Assembly (NCBI RefSeq): GCF_003202035.1
Contig: NZ_QJKC01000003.1
Location: forward strand, 248,001-312,000
DNA: 64,000 bases
Direction of reading: 5' to 3'
From: Aquitalea magnusonii
GTDB lineage: Bacteria; Pseudomonadota; Gammaproteobacteria; Burkholderiales; Chromobacteriaceae
This document shows, piece by piece, positions 37,383 through 47,245 of the stretch; position 1 is the stretch's first letter; every line of letters starts with the position of its first letter. The translations under genes were made by a program, and so were the position numbers. The notes beneath the pieces are model-generated. The model searched no databases. It saw nothing but the letters and a program-made list of their open reading frames with translations, and had not been told where the DNA came from.

Positions 37383-38612
37383 ATGCTGACCGTGAATGGT
37401 CCACGTTTATGGAATAGCCTGATGGACATGGCCAAGGTCGGTCCCACTGCCGCAGGCGGCAATTGCCGGCTGGCCTTGTCGGCCGAGGATTTCGCCGGCC
37501 GCGCCCTGTTTGCCGACTGGTGCCACCAGGCCGGCATGAGCCTGGATACCGATGCCATCGGCAATCTGTTTGCCCGCCGCGCCGGGCGCGACCGCCAGGC
37601 CAATCCGGTGGTGATGGGCAGCCATCTGGACACCCAGCCGGCCGGTGGCCGCTTTGACGGCATCTATGGCGTGCTGGCCGGGCTGGAGGTGGTGCGCAGC
37701 CTGAACGATGCCGGCATCGTTACCGACAAGCCGCTGGAAATTGCGGTATGGACCAATGAGGAAGGTGCGCGCTTCACCCCGGCCATGCTGGGTTCGGCGG
37801 CGTTTTGCGGGGTGCTGCCGCTGGCCACGGCCCTGGCGGTGGAGGACATGCAGGGTATCAGCGTGGCCACCGCGCTGGCCGGCCATGCCGGCAACCTGCC
37901 GCTGGGCCGGCCTTTTGATGCCTATTTCGAGGCCCATATCGAACAGGGGCCCATTCTGGAGCAGGCCGGCCTGCCCATCGGGGTGGTGACGGGCGGCCAG
38001 GCCATCTGCTGGCTGGATGTGCTGGTGACGGGCCGCCCGGCCCACGCCGGCACCACGCCCATGGCCTTGCGCCACGATGCGCTGTTTGCCGCCAGCGCCA
38101 TGATAGGCCGGCTGGAGCAGCTGGCGGCTGCGTTCAGCCCCTACGGGCTGGTGACCGTGGGGCAGCTGCTGATTCCCGGCTCCTCGCGCAATACCATTCC
38201 CGGCCTGGTGCGCTTCACCATCGATCTGCGCCATCATCAGGACGCGCAGATCGCGGCCATGGAAGCACAGACCCGCAGCCTGCTGCAGCAACTGGCAGCA
38301 GAGCGTGGCCTGACGGTCGATATCCAGCGGCACTGGTTCAGTGCCGCCACGCCGTTCGACCGCGACTGCATCGGCGCGGTGCGCCAGGCGGTGACGGCGC
38401 TGGGCTATCCGCATCAGGACATTGTCAGCGGAGCCGGCCACGATGCCATCCATCTGGCACGGCATTGTCCCACCACCATGATCTTCATCCCCTGCGTGGA
38501 AGGCATCAGCCACAACGAGGCGGAAAACGCGCTGCCGCAAGACGTCAGCATGGGGGCGGATGTGCTGCTGGGGGCGGTGCTGCTGCGCGCCGGCGGCCAG
38601 CCACCAGGCTGA
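37383..38612 (+). CDS. M20-family Zn-dependent amidohydrolase (N-carbamoyl-amino-acid hydrolase/allantoate amidohydrolase type)
   Basis: 409 residues with the metal-binding HLDTQPAGGRFDGIYG (His, Asp), WTNEEGARF (Glu), FEAHIEQGPILE (His) and SGAGHDAIHLA near the C-terminus, plus the dimer-domain GSSRNTIPG. This pattern is that of HyuC/AllC/UreidoglycolateAH enzymes that split ureido or carbamoyl groups. Start ATG 37383 with AGGAG. Last gene of the cassette; 36 bases after the dehydrogenase. Confidence 0.88.
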   Translation: MLTVNGPRLWNSLMDMAKVGPTAAGGNCRLALSAEDFAGRALFADWCHQAGMSLDTDAIGNLFARRAGRDRQANPVVMGSHLDTQPAGGRFDGIYGVLAGLEVVRSLNDAGIVTDKPLEIAVWTNEEGARFTPAMLGSAAFCGVLPLATALAVEDMQGISVATALAGHAGNLPLGRPFDAYFEAHIEQGPILEQAGLPIGVVTGGQAICWLDVLVTGRPAHAGTTPMALRHDALFAASAMIGRLEQLAAAFSPYGLVTVGQLLIPGSSRNTIPGLVRFTIDLRHHQDAQIAAMEAQTRSLLQQLAAERGLTVDIQRHWFSAATPFDRDCIGAVRQAVTALGYPHQDIVSGAGHDAIHLARHCPTTMIFIPCVEGISHNEAENALPQDVSMGADVLLGAVLLRAGGQPPG

Positions 38613-38625
38613 TGCCGGGCAGGGT

Positions 38626-39855
38626 TCAGTCGCTGGTCACCGCCATGTCATCCGTCGCCAGCTGTAGCTGGTTGCGCCCTTGCTGCTTGGCGCGATACAG
38701 CATGCGGTCGCAGCAGGCCAGCAGGTCGGTGGCATGGCGCAAGCCGGCCAGGCTGGACAAGGCCGCCCCCACGCTGATGGTGAGATACGGCTGGCCGTCC
38801 GGGCGGTACTCGTGTGCTAGCTGCAAGGCGGCCACTTGCTGCAGCAGGCGCTGGCCGATGCGCCGCAGCTCATCCTGGCGGCCGCTTTGCAGCAGGATGG
38901 CAAACTCCTCGCCGCCATAGCGGAAGGCTCTGGCCTGCCCGCTGCGCAGGCTGCCCACCATGGCACTGGCCACCTCGGCCAGCACATGGTCGCCCGCCAG
39001 ATGACCATAGTGGTCGTTATAGGGTTTGAAGTAATCGATATCGATCAGCAGCAGGGCAAAGGGCCGGCCATGCTGGCCCATCTGCTGCCAGAACTGCTCC
39101 AGCTGCAGGTCGAAGGCGCGGCGGTTGCCCACCTGGGTCAGCGCATCGGTGGAGGCCAGCATTTGCAGCCGCCGGTTGAGCGAGGACAGTTCGTTCTTGC
39201 TTCTGGCCTCGGCCTGCGCAGCATAAAAAGCCAGCCGCACGCTGCTGGTGGTGTTCCAGCTCATGAACAGGCAGAACAGCAGCACCGGCAGGTAGACCAG
39301 CGAAAACACCAGCAGCGGCTTGCTGTCATGTGGATTCATCAGCGCCACATTGCCCATGATCACCAGCGAAATGGCCAGCGAGCTGGCCACGGCGCCCTTG
39401 AACGATACCCGTACGCCCAGGTTGGCGAACACGATGAAAATCAGCGAGGCATAGAGAAAGGTGGGCACATCCGGCGAATGGCTGCGCTTGAGCAGCTCGA
39501 ACCAGGCCACGGTGGCTATCAGGTCGTGCAGCGGCATCAGCAGGTCCATCAGCAGGATGTTGCGGCGGCGGCCGAACACCAGCCAGATATCCAGCATGGC
39601 CACCAGCAGCAGGACACTGCGCAGCAGCAGCGATGTCTGCGCCATGTCGGGAATCAGCAGGGCATCGGCCAGCACGTAGGAGAAAAAGGCCAGCGCGGCG
39701 ATGATGTTGGTCAGCAGCAGGAAACCGCGATGGTGCTGCCAGATATAGCCTTCAAATTCCGGCCACAGTGCCTTGGGGATGTTGACCCGCCAGCGGCCTG
39801 GCAAGGCCAGTGGCTGGTCTGATGCGGTATTGAACACGGGACCTGGCTTCGGCAT
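38626..39855 (-). CDS. Membrane-bound diguanylate cyclase
   Basis: 409 residues: about six transmembrane helices in the first 220 residues (a MASE-like membrane sensor) followed by a GGDEF domain with LASTDALTQVGNRRAF, LLIDIDYFKPYNDHYGH and the active-site variant RYGGEEF. The RxxD product-inhibition site that normally precedes it is missing. It makes cyclic di-GMP and probably affects motility or biofilm. Convergent with the amidohydrolase gene; start taken at ATG 39855, an upstream start to 39930 is possible. Confidence 0.9.
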   Translation of the reverse strand: MPKPGPVFNTASDQPLALPGRWRVNIPKALWPEFEGYIWQHHRGFLLLTNIIAALAFFSYVLADALLIPDMAQTSLLLRSVLLLVAMLDIWLVFGRRRNILLMDLLMPLHDLIATVAWFELLKRSHSPDVPTFLYASLIFIVFANLGVRVSFKGAVASSLAISLVIMGNVALMNPHDSKPLLVFSLVYLPVLLFCLFMSWNTTSSVRLAFYAAQAEARSKNELSSLNRRLQMLASTDALTQVGNRRAFDLQLEQFWQQMGQHGRPFALLLIDIDYFKPYNDHYGHLAGDHVLAEVASAMVGSLRSGQARAFRYGGEEFAILLQSGRQDELRRIGQRLLQQVAALQLAHEYRPDGQPYLTISVGAALSSLAGLRHATDLLACCDRMLYRAKQQGRNQLQLATDDMAVTSD

Positions 39856-39976
39856 GCAGCTGCCATGAAGGGGGAGCGCCCAGTTTAGGCCAAGCGCCCT
39901 GACCCGTCCACCGCAATAGGCTGTCGTCATTATTCTCGTTCAATACCCCCTGCGGCAGCGGCTGCCGGCCTGCGCT

Positions 39977-40321
39977 TCAGTCCGGCCACAGCACATAGGA
40001 TTTGCGCACGGTTTCCGTCACTTCCCACACGCCCGCGCTATTGGCGGGAAAATACAGGGCATCGCCGGCGGCAATATCAATCGGGCTGCCGGCGTCGGGA
40101 ATGAAGCGGCAGCGACCCTGGATAAAGTGGCAAAACTCCGCCTGCATGATCTGGCGGCGCCAGCGCCCCGGACTGCACTCCCAGACGCCGGTTTCCACGC
40201 CGTCCGGCCGTTCCACCGCATGAACGGCCACGGTGGAGACGGGCTCGCCCAGTGGCACGGCCACCGGGCTGGGGGCGGACAGCAACAGGTCGCCGCATTG
40301 CGGCAGCAGGGTAATCGACAT
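39977..40321 (-). CDS. Cupin-domain protein (DUF861 type)
   Basis: 114 residues with the two cupin motifs in shortened form: GVWECSPGRWRRQIMQAEFC then HFIQGRCRFIPDAG and IDIAAGDALYFPANSAGVWE. Cupins of this type occur beside amine/FAD oxidoreductases and bind or rearrange small acids. Follows the PuuB-like oxidase by 60 bases on the same strand, so probably an operon partner. Function unknown. Confidence 0.8.
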   Translation of the reverse strand: MSITLLPQCGDLLLSAPSPVAVPLGEPVSTVAVHAVERPDGVETGVWECSPGRWRRQIMQAEFCHFIQGRCRFIPDAGSPIDIAAGDALYFPANSAGVWEVTETVRKSYVLWPD

Positions 40322-40381
40322 GCGGTTTCTCCGATGGCAGGCACGGCCTGCAAATGGTCTGGTGGTGGCGGGCGGCGGTGG

Positions 40382-41779
40382 CTAGCGCATCAGGCTTTCC
40401 ATGCGGTCGGCCAGCCGCTGCGCCAGCCGGCGCTGCCAGGACGGGCTGGCGGGGTTATTCAGCGTCTGGTCTTCCCAGACAAAGCTCTTGATGATGGCGT
40501 TGTAGCCCAGCCAGCGCAGCGGCTCCGGCTCCCAGCGGCCCAGGCTGGCCACGGTTTTCACCCAGGGCTGGCGGGTCAGCAGCGTCTCCTTGCCCAGCAG
40601 CAGCTCGGCCAGCGTGCGCCCGGCCAGATTGCTGGCCCCCACCCCCTCGCCGCCATAACCGCCGGCCCAGGCCAGGCCATGGGCGGCATCGCACACCATA
40701 TGCGGCTGAAAACGCCTTGCCGCGCCCAGATTGCCGCCCCAGCCATGGCTGATGCGCACTCCGGCCAGCATGGGGAACAGCTCCACCATCAACTGGCGGC
40801 GCAGGGCGATTTCGTCTGCTGTCAGGCTAAAGTCCTGGCGCAGCTTGCCACCAAAGCGGTAGCCCCCCCGCGCGCCAAACACCAGCCGGTTGTCGCGGCT
40901 GCGCTGGCCATAGCTGACCTGGCGGCTGTTTTCGCTGAAGGCTTCGCCATGGCGCAGGCCGATCTCCTCCCACAGCGCATCGGACAGCGGTTCGGTGGCG
41001 ATGATCAGGCTTTGCACCGGCAGCTGGTATTGGCCAAACGGCGGCAGCGTGGCGGCATAGCCTTCCACTGCCGGCACCAGCCAGCGCGCCCGCACCCGGC
41101 CATGGGCGGTGCGCAACTCGCCGCTAGCCAGGGAGTCGACGCGGCTTTCTTCGTAAATGGTCACCCCCATGCGCTCCACACATTGCGCCAGGCCGCGCAC
41201 CAGCCGCGCCGGCTGGATGGTGGCCACATGCGGCGAATACACCGCGCCATACGGGGTGGCCAGCCGCAGCCGCTCATTCAGCTGGGCCACATCCAGCCAG
41301 CGGTAATCGTCCGCGCCATGGCCGTGGGCGCGCCAGTCGGCCAGTTGCTGGCGCAGACGGGCTTCCTGCTCCGGATAGCGCGCGGCGCAATACAGCACCC
41401 CGCCCTTGCGGTAGTGGCAGTCGATGCCTTCGCGGGCGATGACGCGGCCCACTTCGTCGGGAATGTCATGCAACAGGGCGCGGCTGAGGGCGCGCGCTGC
41501 CGGGTCCAGCCCGGCCAGCAGCCGGTCTTCGCCCAGCACCTCGCCTATCACCCAGCCGCCATTGCGGCCGGAGGCGCCAAAGCCGGCGATCCGGGCTTCC
41601 AGCACCACGATGTTCAGATCAGGCGCCTGCTGTTTCAGGTAATAGGCGGTCCACAGCCCGGTATAGCCGGCACCGACAATGGCCACATCGGCCTCGATAT
41701 CGCCAGTCAGCGCCGGGCGCGCTGCCAGGCTGTCGCCCAGTTGTTCCATCCACAGGCTGATAGTGTGTGTTGCGCCCAT
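40382..41779 (-). CDS. FAD-dependent amine oxidoreductase, PuuB/OrdL-like
   Basis: 465 residues of the DAO fold: FAD-binding ADVAIVGAGYTGLWTAYYL (about 31-49), VVLEARIAGFGASGRNGGW, and C-terminal GWGGNLGAARRFQPH and YGGEGVGASNLAGRTLAEL. Closest by eye to gamma-glutamylputrescine oxidase and related oxidases of polyamine or amino-acid side chains. GGAGG lies 6 bases before ATG 41779. With the cupin downstream and the AraC regulator upstream it looks like a small amine-catabolic unit. Confidence 0.86.
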   Translation of the reverse strand: MGATHTISLWMEQLGDSLAARPALTGDIEADVAIVGAGYTGLWTAYYLKQQAPDLNIVVLEARIAGFGASGRNGGWVIGEVLGEDRLLAGLDPAARALSRALLHDIPDEVGRVIAREGIDCHYRKGGVLYCAARYPEQEARLRQQLADWRAHGHGADDYRWLDVAQLNERLRLATPYGAVYSPHVATIQPARLVRGLAQCVERMGVTIYEESRVDSLASGELRTAHGRVRARWLVPAVEGYAATLPPFGQYQLPVQSLIIATEPLSDALWEEIGLRHGEAFSENSRQVSYGQRSRDNRLVFGARGGYRFGGKLRQDFSLTADEIALRRQLMVELFPMLAGVRISHGWGGNLGAARRFQPHMVCDAAHGLAWAGGYGGEGVGASNLAGRTLAELLLGKETLLTRQPWVKTVASLGRWEPEPLRWLGYNAIIKSFVWEDQTLNNPASPSWQRRLAQRLADRMESLMR

Positions 41780-41809
41780 AGGCCGGCCTCCATGCAAGAA
41801 GCATGCAGC

Positions 41810-42634
41810 TTAATCCGGCGGCGGCGGGCTGGTCGTCTGCGCGGACCCGCACGGAAAACGCCGCAACCAGGCGGCGGGGGTCAGCCCGGTATGGTCACGA
41901 AAACAGCGGTAGAACACCGACAGCGAATTGAAGCCGGCGGCAAAGGCCAGTTCGTCCACACGCACATTGCCGCTGGTGGGCAGCTTATCCAGCACATGCT
42001 GCAGCCGCGCCTGATTGACGTAGCGGTAAAAGCTTTGCCCCAGCACCTGATTCAGCAGGTAGGACAGCTGGTTGCGGCTGTAGCCGGTGGCGGCGGCCAC
42101 CGCGGCCAGAGTGCAGTCGGCCTGCAAATACGGCTGCTGCTGGCGGAAATAGCTGTGCAGGTCTTCCGCCATGCGCCCCAGCTGGCGCGCCGACAGGCCC
42201 AGCTTTTGCAGCGGGCTGGCCACGGCGGCCGCGGCGGACGCTGCCGCCGGGCCGCGTTGCAGGGTGGCATATTCGCGCACCTGCCAGATCAGGCCGTCGC
42301 GCACGGTAATGGCTTCGCTGCTCTGAAACGAAGCCTGGCCGCCACGCAGCACCAGCTGGTACTGGATGAAGGCGGTGTCGCCATCCACGCGGATGCGGTC
42401 GCAGTGCTCCAGCCGCTCGGCCACGCCCTGCGGCAGCGAGGCTTGCACATAGTCGCGCAGCTCGGCCAGATGAAACACGCGGTTTTGCAGGAAGTCGTGA
42501 TAGGCGATGTCCGGGTGGTACAAGGCCAGAATGTCGTCCAGCCGGCGCTGTTGCCACGCCTGGTGATAGCGCAGCACCACCTGGTGGGTGGCGGGCAGAA
42601 AACCCTGGCAGTCCGGTGTCGGGAGCTGGTGCAT
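41810..42634 (-). CDS. AraC-family regulator with N-terminal NTF2-like (SnoaL-type) domain
   Basis: 274 residues. The first about 125 residues have the NTF2/SnoaL pattern (VLRYHQAWQQRRLDDILALY, YHDFLQNRVFHLAELRDYV, SSEAITVRDGLIWQVREY), a fold usually found in small-ligand enzymes. The C-terminal half is a typical two-HTH AraC domain (TLAAVAAATGYSRNQLSYLL, VDELAFAAGFNSLSVFYRCF, HTGLTPAAWLR). The NTF2-like part probably senses a ligand. It precedes the PuuB-like gene by 30 bases and likely controls it. Confidence 0.82.
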   Translation of the reverse strand: MHQLPTPDCQGFLPATHQVVLRYHQAWQQRRLDDILALYHPDIAYHDFLQNRVFHLAELRDYVQASLPQGVAERLEHCDRIRVDGDTAFIQYQLVLRGGQASFQSSEAITVRDGLIWQVREYATLQRGPAAASAAAAVASPLQKLGLSARQLGRMAEDLHSYFRQQQPYLQADCTLAAVAAATGYSRNQLSYLLNQVLGQSFYRYVNQARLQHVLDKLPTSGNVRVDELAFAAGFNSLSVFYRCFRDHTGLTPAAWLRRFPCGSAQTTSPPPPD

Positions 42635-42718
42635 GATGGCTGGCGGTAAAAGCAGGGAAAATCAATGTAGTGCAAAGCGTGGTGGCGGGCCAGTGTTTTG
42701 CCCTGCCCGCCCTCCCTT

Positions 42719-43651
42719 TCACACCCCCAGCAGCTGCTGGCGCTGGCGGGCAAACTGCCGGCATTGCTGCTGCAACCACTGGCAGAACAGCTGCACGCGG
42801 CGGTCCTCCGGCCGCAGGCTGCGCAGCACATAGCGCGCCGGTGCGGCTACCGTGGCAGGAAACAGCTGTTGTACGCGGCCTTGCTGCAGCAGTTCCAGCA
42901 CCTGGGCGGCGCGAGCCATGGCCACGCCCTGGCCCTGACAGGCGGCGGCCAGCGACAGGCTGGCCAGATTGTATTCCCGCTCCTGCCACGCTCCGGGGGC
43001 AAAGCGGAATTCCGCTGCCGCGCCTTGCTGCCAGCAGTCCCACTCGGCAAATGGCGGCGCGCCGTCCCAGGCGGCGCTGTCATGCAGGCGCGTCAGGCTG
43101 TTTGCTGTCGCCAGTGCCGGCTGGGCCGCCAGCAAAGCCGGGCTGGCCACCGGCAGCAGCACTTCATCCAGCAAGGGAATACCGGGCAAATCGGCCATCT
43201 CGTCCGGGTCGTAGCGGATGCTGACATCCACCCCGGCCGCCAGCATGTCCTGCCGGTTCATGCGCTGGAATTCCGCGCGCAGGCGCACCGGAATGGCCGG
43301 GTATTGCTGCTGGAAGGCGCTCAGCCGCGGCATCAGCCAGTCCAGGGCAAAGGATGGCGCACAGCTGATGTGCAATACGCTGTCCTGCCGCGCCAGCTGT
43401 TGCAAGGTGCTGTCGATGTCTTGCAAGGCGGCGCTGACGCTGCGGTATAGCGCCTGCCCCTGGGCGGTGAGTTGCAGGCGGCGGTGCTGGCGCACAAACA
43501 GCGGGTAGCCCAGCCGCTGCTCCAGCTGGCGCATCTGCTGGCTGACCGCACTCTGGGTCAGGTGCAATTGGCTGGCGGCGGCAGTAAAGCTGAGCAGACG
43601 GGCCGCCACGTCAAAGCAGCGCAGGCTGGCCAGAATGGAGGCATCCAGCAT
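42719..43651 (-). CDS. LysR-type regulator, DsdC-like
   Basis: 310 residues. N-terminal HTH (LRCFDVAARLLSFTAAASQL, HLTQSAVSQQMRQLEQRLGY) and a GcvA-like effector domain (ISCAPSFALDWLMPRLSAFQ, DVSIRYDPDE). It reads away from dsdA across a 103-base spacer, which is the DsdC/DsdA arrangement; probable activator of dsdA in response to D-serine. Confidence 0.85.
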   Translation of the reverse strand: MLDASILASLRCFDVAARLLSFTAAASQLHLTQSAVSQQMRQLEQRLGYPLFVRQHRRLQLTAQGQALYRSVSAALQDIDSTLQQLARQDSVLHISCAPSFALDWLMPRLSAFQQQYPAIPVRLRAEFQRMNRQDMLAAGVDVSIRYDPDEMADLPGIPLLDEVLLPVASPALLAAQPALATANSLTRLHDSAAWDGAPPFAEWDCWQQGAAAEFRFAPGAWQEREYNLASLSLAAACQGQGVAMARAAQVLELLQQGRVQQLFPATVAAPARYVLRSLRPEDRRVQLFCQWLQQQCRQFARQRQQLLGV

Positions 43652-43754
43652 TTTGCATAAGTCCTGCTAATGGTTACAGCAGCAAGTATCGCTTTTTCCT
43701 GCCAGGAATACAGCCCTAGAATGTCAGGCAGTTGATACCACTGGAGCCTGTCCC

Positions 43755-45065
43755 ATGTCTGCGCCGCTGCCACCCGCACTATTAGCCACACTGCAAGTAC
43801 GCCAGCCCCTGCTATGGCTGAACCCGCAATTGGGCAGCGCCCTGCCTGCCAGCGCCCCCACGGCGCAACAGGTCCAGGCGGCTGCGGCGCGCTTGCAACG
43901 CTGTGCCGGCCTGCTGGCCATGCTGTTTCCCGAGCTGGCCGCCACCCAGGGGCAGATCGAATCCGCCTTGCACGATGCCAGCGCCTTGTATGCCCAGCCG
44001 CCATACCACGGGGTGCAGGGGCGGTGCTGGCTGAAGGGCGACCATGCACTGCCGGTGGCCGGTTCGATCAAGGCGCGTGGCGGTTTTCACGAGGTGCTGG
44101 CCCATGCCGAGACGCTGGCCTTGCAGCACGGCGTAATACAGCCGGAGGACGACCGCCGCCTGCTGGCCAGTCCGGATGCCCGCGCCCTGTTTGCCCGCCA
44201 CAGCGTGGTGGTGGGCAGCACCGGTAATCTGGGCCTGAGCATCGGCATCATGGCGGCGGCGCTGGGCTTTCAGGCGGTGGTGCATATGTCGGTGGAGGCC
44301 AAGGAATGGAAGAAGGCGCGGCTGCGCCAGCGCGGCGTCACCGTGGTGGAACATGCCGGCGACTATGCCGCCGCCGTGGCGGCGGGCCGTGCCACTGCCG
44401 AGGCCGACCCCAACAGTTATTTTGTTGATGACGAGCACTCGCTGCCGCTGTTGCTGGGCTATGCCGCCGCTGCCGCTGCGCTGGCGGCACAACTGGCGGC
44501 GCAGGGTGTAACGGTGGATGCGGCCCACCCGCTGTTTGTCTACCTGCCCTGCGGGGTGGGTGGTGCGCCGGGTGGCATCGCCCACGGCATGAAGCTATTG
44601 TTCGGCCCGCATGTGCATTGTTTTTTTGCCGAACCGGTGGCCTCGCCCTGCATGCTGGTGCAGTTGGCCAGCGGCGGCGATGCCCCGCTCTCGGTGTACG
44701 ACATCGGCCTGGACAACCGTACCGAGGCTGATGGGCTGGCGGTGGGCCTGGCTTCGCCCTTGGTGGCGCCCTTGATGCGGGCAGAATTGAGCGGGGTGTT
44801 TACCGTTGGCGATGATGATTTGTTCCGCCAGCGCCTGCTGGTGGAAGACCACTGCGCCATGGCCGTGGAACCCTCGGCAGCCGCGGCGGTGGCCGGGCCG
44901 CACTGGCTGTGCAATAGCCCGGCCGGGCAGGCTTATCTGGCGGCACACGGCCTGCAAGGGCAGCTGGCAGACAGCCATCACCTGATCTGGACTACCGGCG
45001 GCGCGCTGGTGCCGGCCGAGGAACACCAGCGCTTCCGTCAGCGCGGCCTGTTATTGCAGGGCTGA
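43755..45065 (+). CDS. dsdA: D-serine dehydratase
   Basis: 436 residues of the PLP fold-II family, the DsdA subgroup: [20 protein letters not shown] with the Schiff-base lysine at about residue 105, [15 protein letters not shown] for the phosphate, and [14 protein letters not shown]. Converts D-serine to pyruvate and ammonia, detoxifying and using D-serine. Divergent from the LysR gene. Its last 15 bases overlap the convergent ABC exporter gene. Confidence 0.95.
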   Translation: MSAPLPPALLATLQVRQPLLWLNPQLGSALPASAPTAQQVQAAAARLQRCAGLLAMLFPELAATQGQIESALHDASALYAQPPYHGVQGRCWLKGDHALPVAGSIKARGGFHEVLAHAETLALQHGVIQPEDDRRLLASPDARALFARHSVVVGSTGNLGLSIGIMAAALGFQAVVHMSVEAKEWKKARLRQRGVTVVEHAGDYAAAVAAGRATAEADPNSYFVDDEHSLPLLLGYAAAAAALAAQLAAQGVTVDAAHPLFVYLPCGVGGAPGGIAHGMKLLFGPHVHCFFAEPVASPCMLVQLASGGDAPLSVYDIGLDNRTEADGLAVGLASPLVAPLMRAELSGVFTVGDDDLFRQRLLVEDHCAMAVEPSAAAAVAGPHWLCNSPAGQAYLAAHGLQGQLADSHHLIWTTGGALVPAEEHQRFRQRGLLLQG

Positions 45066-46829
45066 ACCAGCGGCAAACTGCAGCGCGGCCAAGCGCGCAT
45101 ACAGCGGCGAGCTGTGCAGCAGTTCCTCATGCCGCCCCTGCGCCACAATGCGCCCGCCTTCCAGTACCACGATGCGGTCGGCTTCTTTCACCGTGGCCAG
45201 GCGGTGGGCAATCACCAGCGTGGTGCGATTGGCGGCGGCACGTTCCAGTGCCTGCTGCACCAGTTGTTCGGATTCGGCATCCAGCGCGCTGGTGGCTTCG
45301 TCCAGCAGCAGGATGGGCGGGTTTTTCAGGATGGCGCGGGCAATGGCAATACGCTGGCGCTGGCCACCGGACAGCCGCACGCCGCGCTCGCCCAGATAAG
45401 TGGCATAGCCTTGCGGCAGGGCCTGGATGAAATCGTGGGCGGCGGCAGCACGGGCGGCGGCATAGACTTCTTCATCCGTGGCGTCCGGCCGGCCATAGCG
45501 GATGTTTTCCAGCGCGCTGCTGCCAAAAATCACCGAATCCTGCAGCACCACGCCAATGTGCTGGCGCAAGTCGGCCAGCGCCAGTTGGCGGATGTCGATG
45601 CCGCCCAGGCTAATCTGCCCCTGTTGCGGGTCGTAAAAACGCAGCAATAGCTGGAACAGCGTGGACTTGCCGGCACCGGAGGGGCCGACCAGCGCCACAT
45701 GTTCGCCGGGGGCCAGCTCCAGGTCGATGTGGCTGAGCGAGGGCTGCTCCGGCCGCGAGGGGTAGGCAAAGCTGACCTGCTGCAAGCGCAAGCGCCCGGC
45801 CACCGGCAAGGCATGCGGGTGGGTGGGTTCGGTTACCGGCGAGGCCAGTTGCAGCAGCTCCATCAGCCGCTCGGTGGCCCCGGCGGCGCGTTGCACATCG
45901 CCCCATACCTCGGCCACTGCACCAATCGCCCCGGCGGTGACCACCGCATACAGGATGAACTGCGCCAGCAGGCCGCCGCTCATCTGCCCGGCCAGCACTT
46001 GCTGCGCGCCCAGCCACAGCACAAACACGATGGCACCGAAAATCAGCATGATCACCGCCACCGTCAGCAGCGAACGGGCACGGATGCGCGCCAGCGCGGT
46101 GGCAAAGCTCAGTTCCACCGAGCCGACAAAGCGTTTGGCCTCTGCCGCCTGCTGGTTGAAGGCTTGCACGGTGGGAATGGCATTGAGCACTTCACCGGCC
46201 ATGGCGCTGGAATCGGCAATGCGGTCCTGGCTGGACTTGGACAGTGCCCGCACGCGGCGGCCAAACAGCACGATGGGCAGCACCACCAGCAATAGCGTCA
46301 CCAGAATGTAGCCGGTGAGGCTGGGGCTGGTCATGGCCAGCATCACCAGCCCGCCCAGCATCAGCAGCACATTGCGCAAGCCCATGGACAGGCTGGTGCC
46401 GATCACCGTCTGCACCAGCGTGGTGTCGGTGGTCAGGCGCGACAGCACTTCGCCGGTCTGGGTGGTTTCAAAATACTGCGGACTCATGCTGATGACGTGG
46501 CGGTACACCGCGCTGCGCACATCGGCCGTTACCCGCTCGCCCAGCCAGGACACCAGGTAAAAACGCCCGGCGGTGGCCAGTGCCAGTACCACCGCCACGC
46601 CAAACAGCATCAGGAAATACTGGTTGATATGACCGGCATTGCGGCTGGAAAAGCCCTGGTCGATCAGCACGCGAAAGGCCATGGGCAACACCAGCGTGGA
46701 CACGGCGGCCACGCTGAGTGCCAGCAGCGCCAGCCAGGCACGGCGGCGATAAGGACGCATAAAGGGCAGCAGACCCAGCAAGGGGCTGATGCGTTGCAAC
46801 AGGGGACGGGCGACGACAGGTGTGGACAT
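45051..46829 (-). CDS. ABC-type exporter, fused permease-ATPase
   Basis: 592 residues: six-helix transmembrane domain (about 25-320) followed by a nucleotide-binding domain with Walker [17 protein letters not shown]-loop [15 protein letters not shown], signature [17 protein letters not shown] and Walker [13 protein letters not shown]. The MsbA/BmrA-type half-transporter works as a homodimer. Substrate (lipid or drug) unknown. Overlaps the 3' end of dsdA on the other strand. Confidence 0.92.
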   Translation of the reverse strand: MSTPVVARPLLQRISPLLGLLPFMRPYRRRAWLALLALSVAAVSTLVLPMAFRVLIDQGFSSRNAGHINQYFLMLFGVAVVLALATAGRFYLVSWLGERVTADVRSAVYRHVISMSPQYFETTQTGEVLSRLTTDTTLVQTVIGTSLSMGLRNVLLMLGGLVMLAMTSPSLTGYILVTLLLVVLPIVLFGRRVRALSKSSQDRIADSSAMAGEVLNAIPTVQAFNQQAAEAKRFVGSVELSFATALARIRARSLLTVAVIMLIFGAIVFVLWLGAQQVLAGQMSGGLLAQFILYAVVTAGAIGAVAEVWGDVQRAAGATERLMELLQLASPVTEPTHPHALPVAGRLRLQQVSFAYPSRPEQPSLSHIDLELAPGEHVALVGPSGAGKSTLFQLLLRFYDPQQGQISLGGIDIRQLALADLRQHIGVVLQDSVIFGSSALENIRYGRPDATDEEVYAAARAAAAHDFIQALPQGYATYLGERGVRLSGGQRQRIAIARAILKNPPILLLDEATSALDAESEQLVQQALERAAANRTTLVIAHRLATVKEADRIVVLEGGRIVAQGRHEELLHSSPLYARLAALQFAAGSALQ

Positions 46830-46928
46830 GGAGCAAAAGACAGAGTGGAGGCGTCGTCAGGCTACACCATGCCATCGCCCACTGCCATGCATACCGGTGA
46901 GCGGGTCGCCGGCAGCGGGTTGCGGCGC

Positions 46929-47117
46929 TTATTTCAGCTTGCAGGTCTTGATGCCAAAGGGCAGATAGGCCGGACACCAGCGGATCAGCCCGGTGGCCAG
47001 CGGCACGATGCCGATCCAGCCCCACACCGGCAGCAGGCCGGCCATGGTGGCGATGATCAGGGCGATGCCAAAGACGATGCGCAGGGTGCGGTCGATACCG
47101 CCTACATTGGGGGACAT
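46929..47117 (-). CDS. DUF2892 small membrane protein
   Basis: 62 residues: NVGGIDRTLRIVFGIALIIA and PVWGWIGIVPLATGLIRWCP, then a C-terminal LPFGIKTCKLK. This is the typical DUF2892 (YgaP-like inner-membrane) sequence with two helices. Two cysteines near the C-terminus are conserved. Short gene with its own AGGAGAA upstream. Function unknown. Confidence 0.88.
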   Translation of the reverse strand: MSPNVGGIDRTLRIVFGIALIIATMAGLLPVWGWIGIVPLATGLIRWCPAYLPFGIKTCKLK

Positions 47118-47245
47118 GCTGTTCTCCTCGGTTCAGGGCCATGCGGGATGGCGATGAGGAGAGGCTAGGCCGTGGCACCGCCCGCGTCAGTGACTAGGTC
47201 ACACAGCGCGGCCAGCAGGGGCAAAACGGCGATAAAAACCACAGC

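Noticed and set aside
40127-42649. 840-codon plus-strand frame over the cupin, PuuB-like and AraC genes
   Set aside because: Shadow of GC-rich genes; sequence is His/Gln/Ala-rich and unlike any protein.
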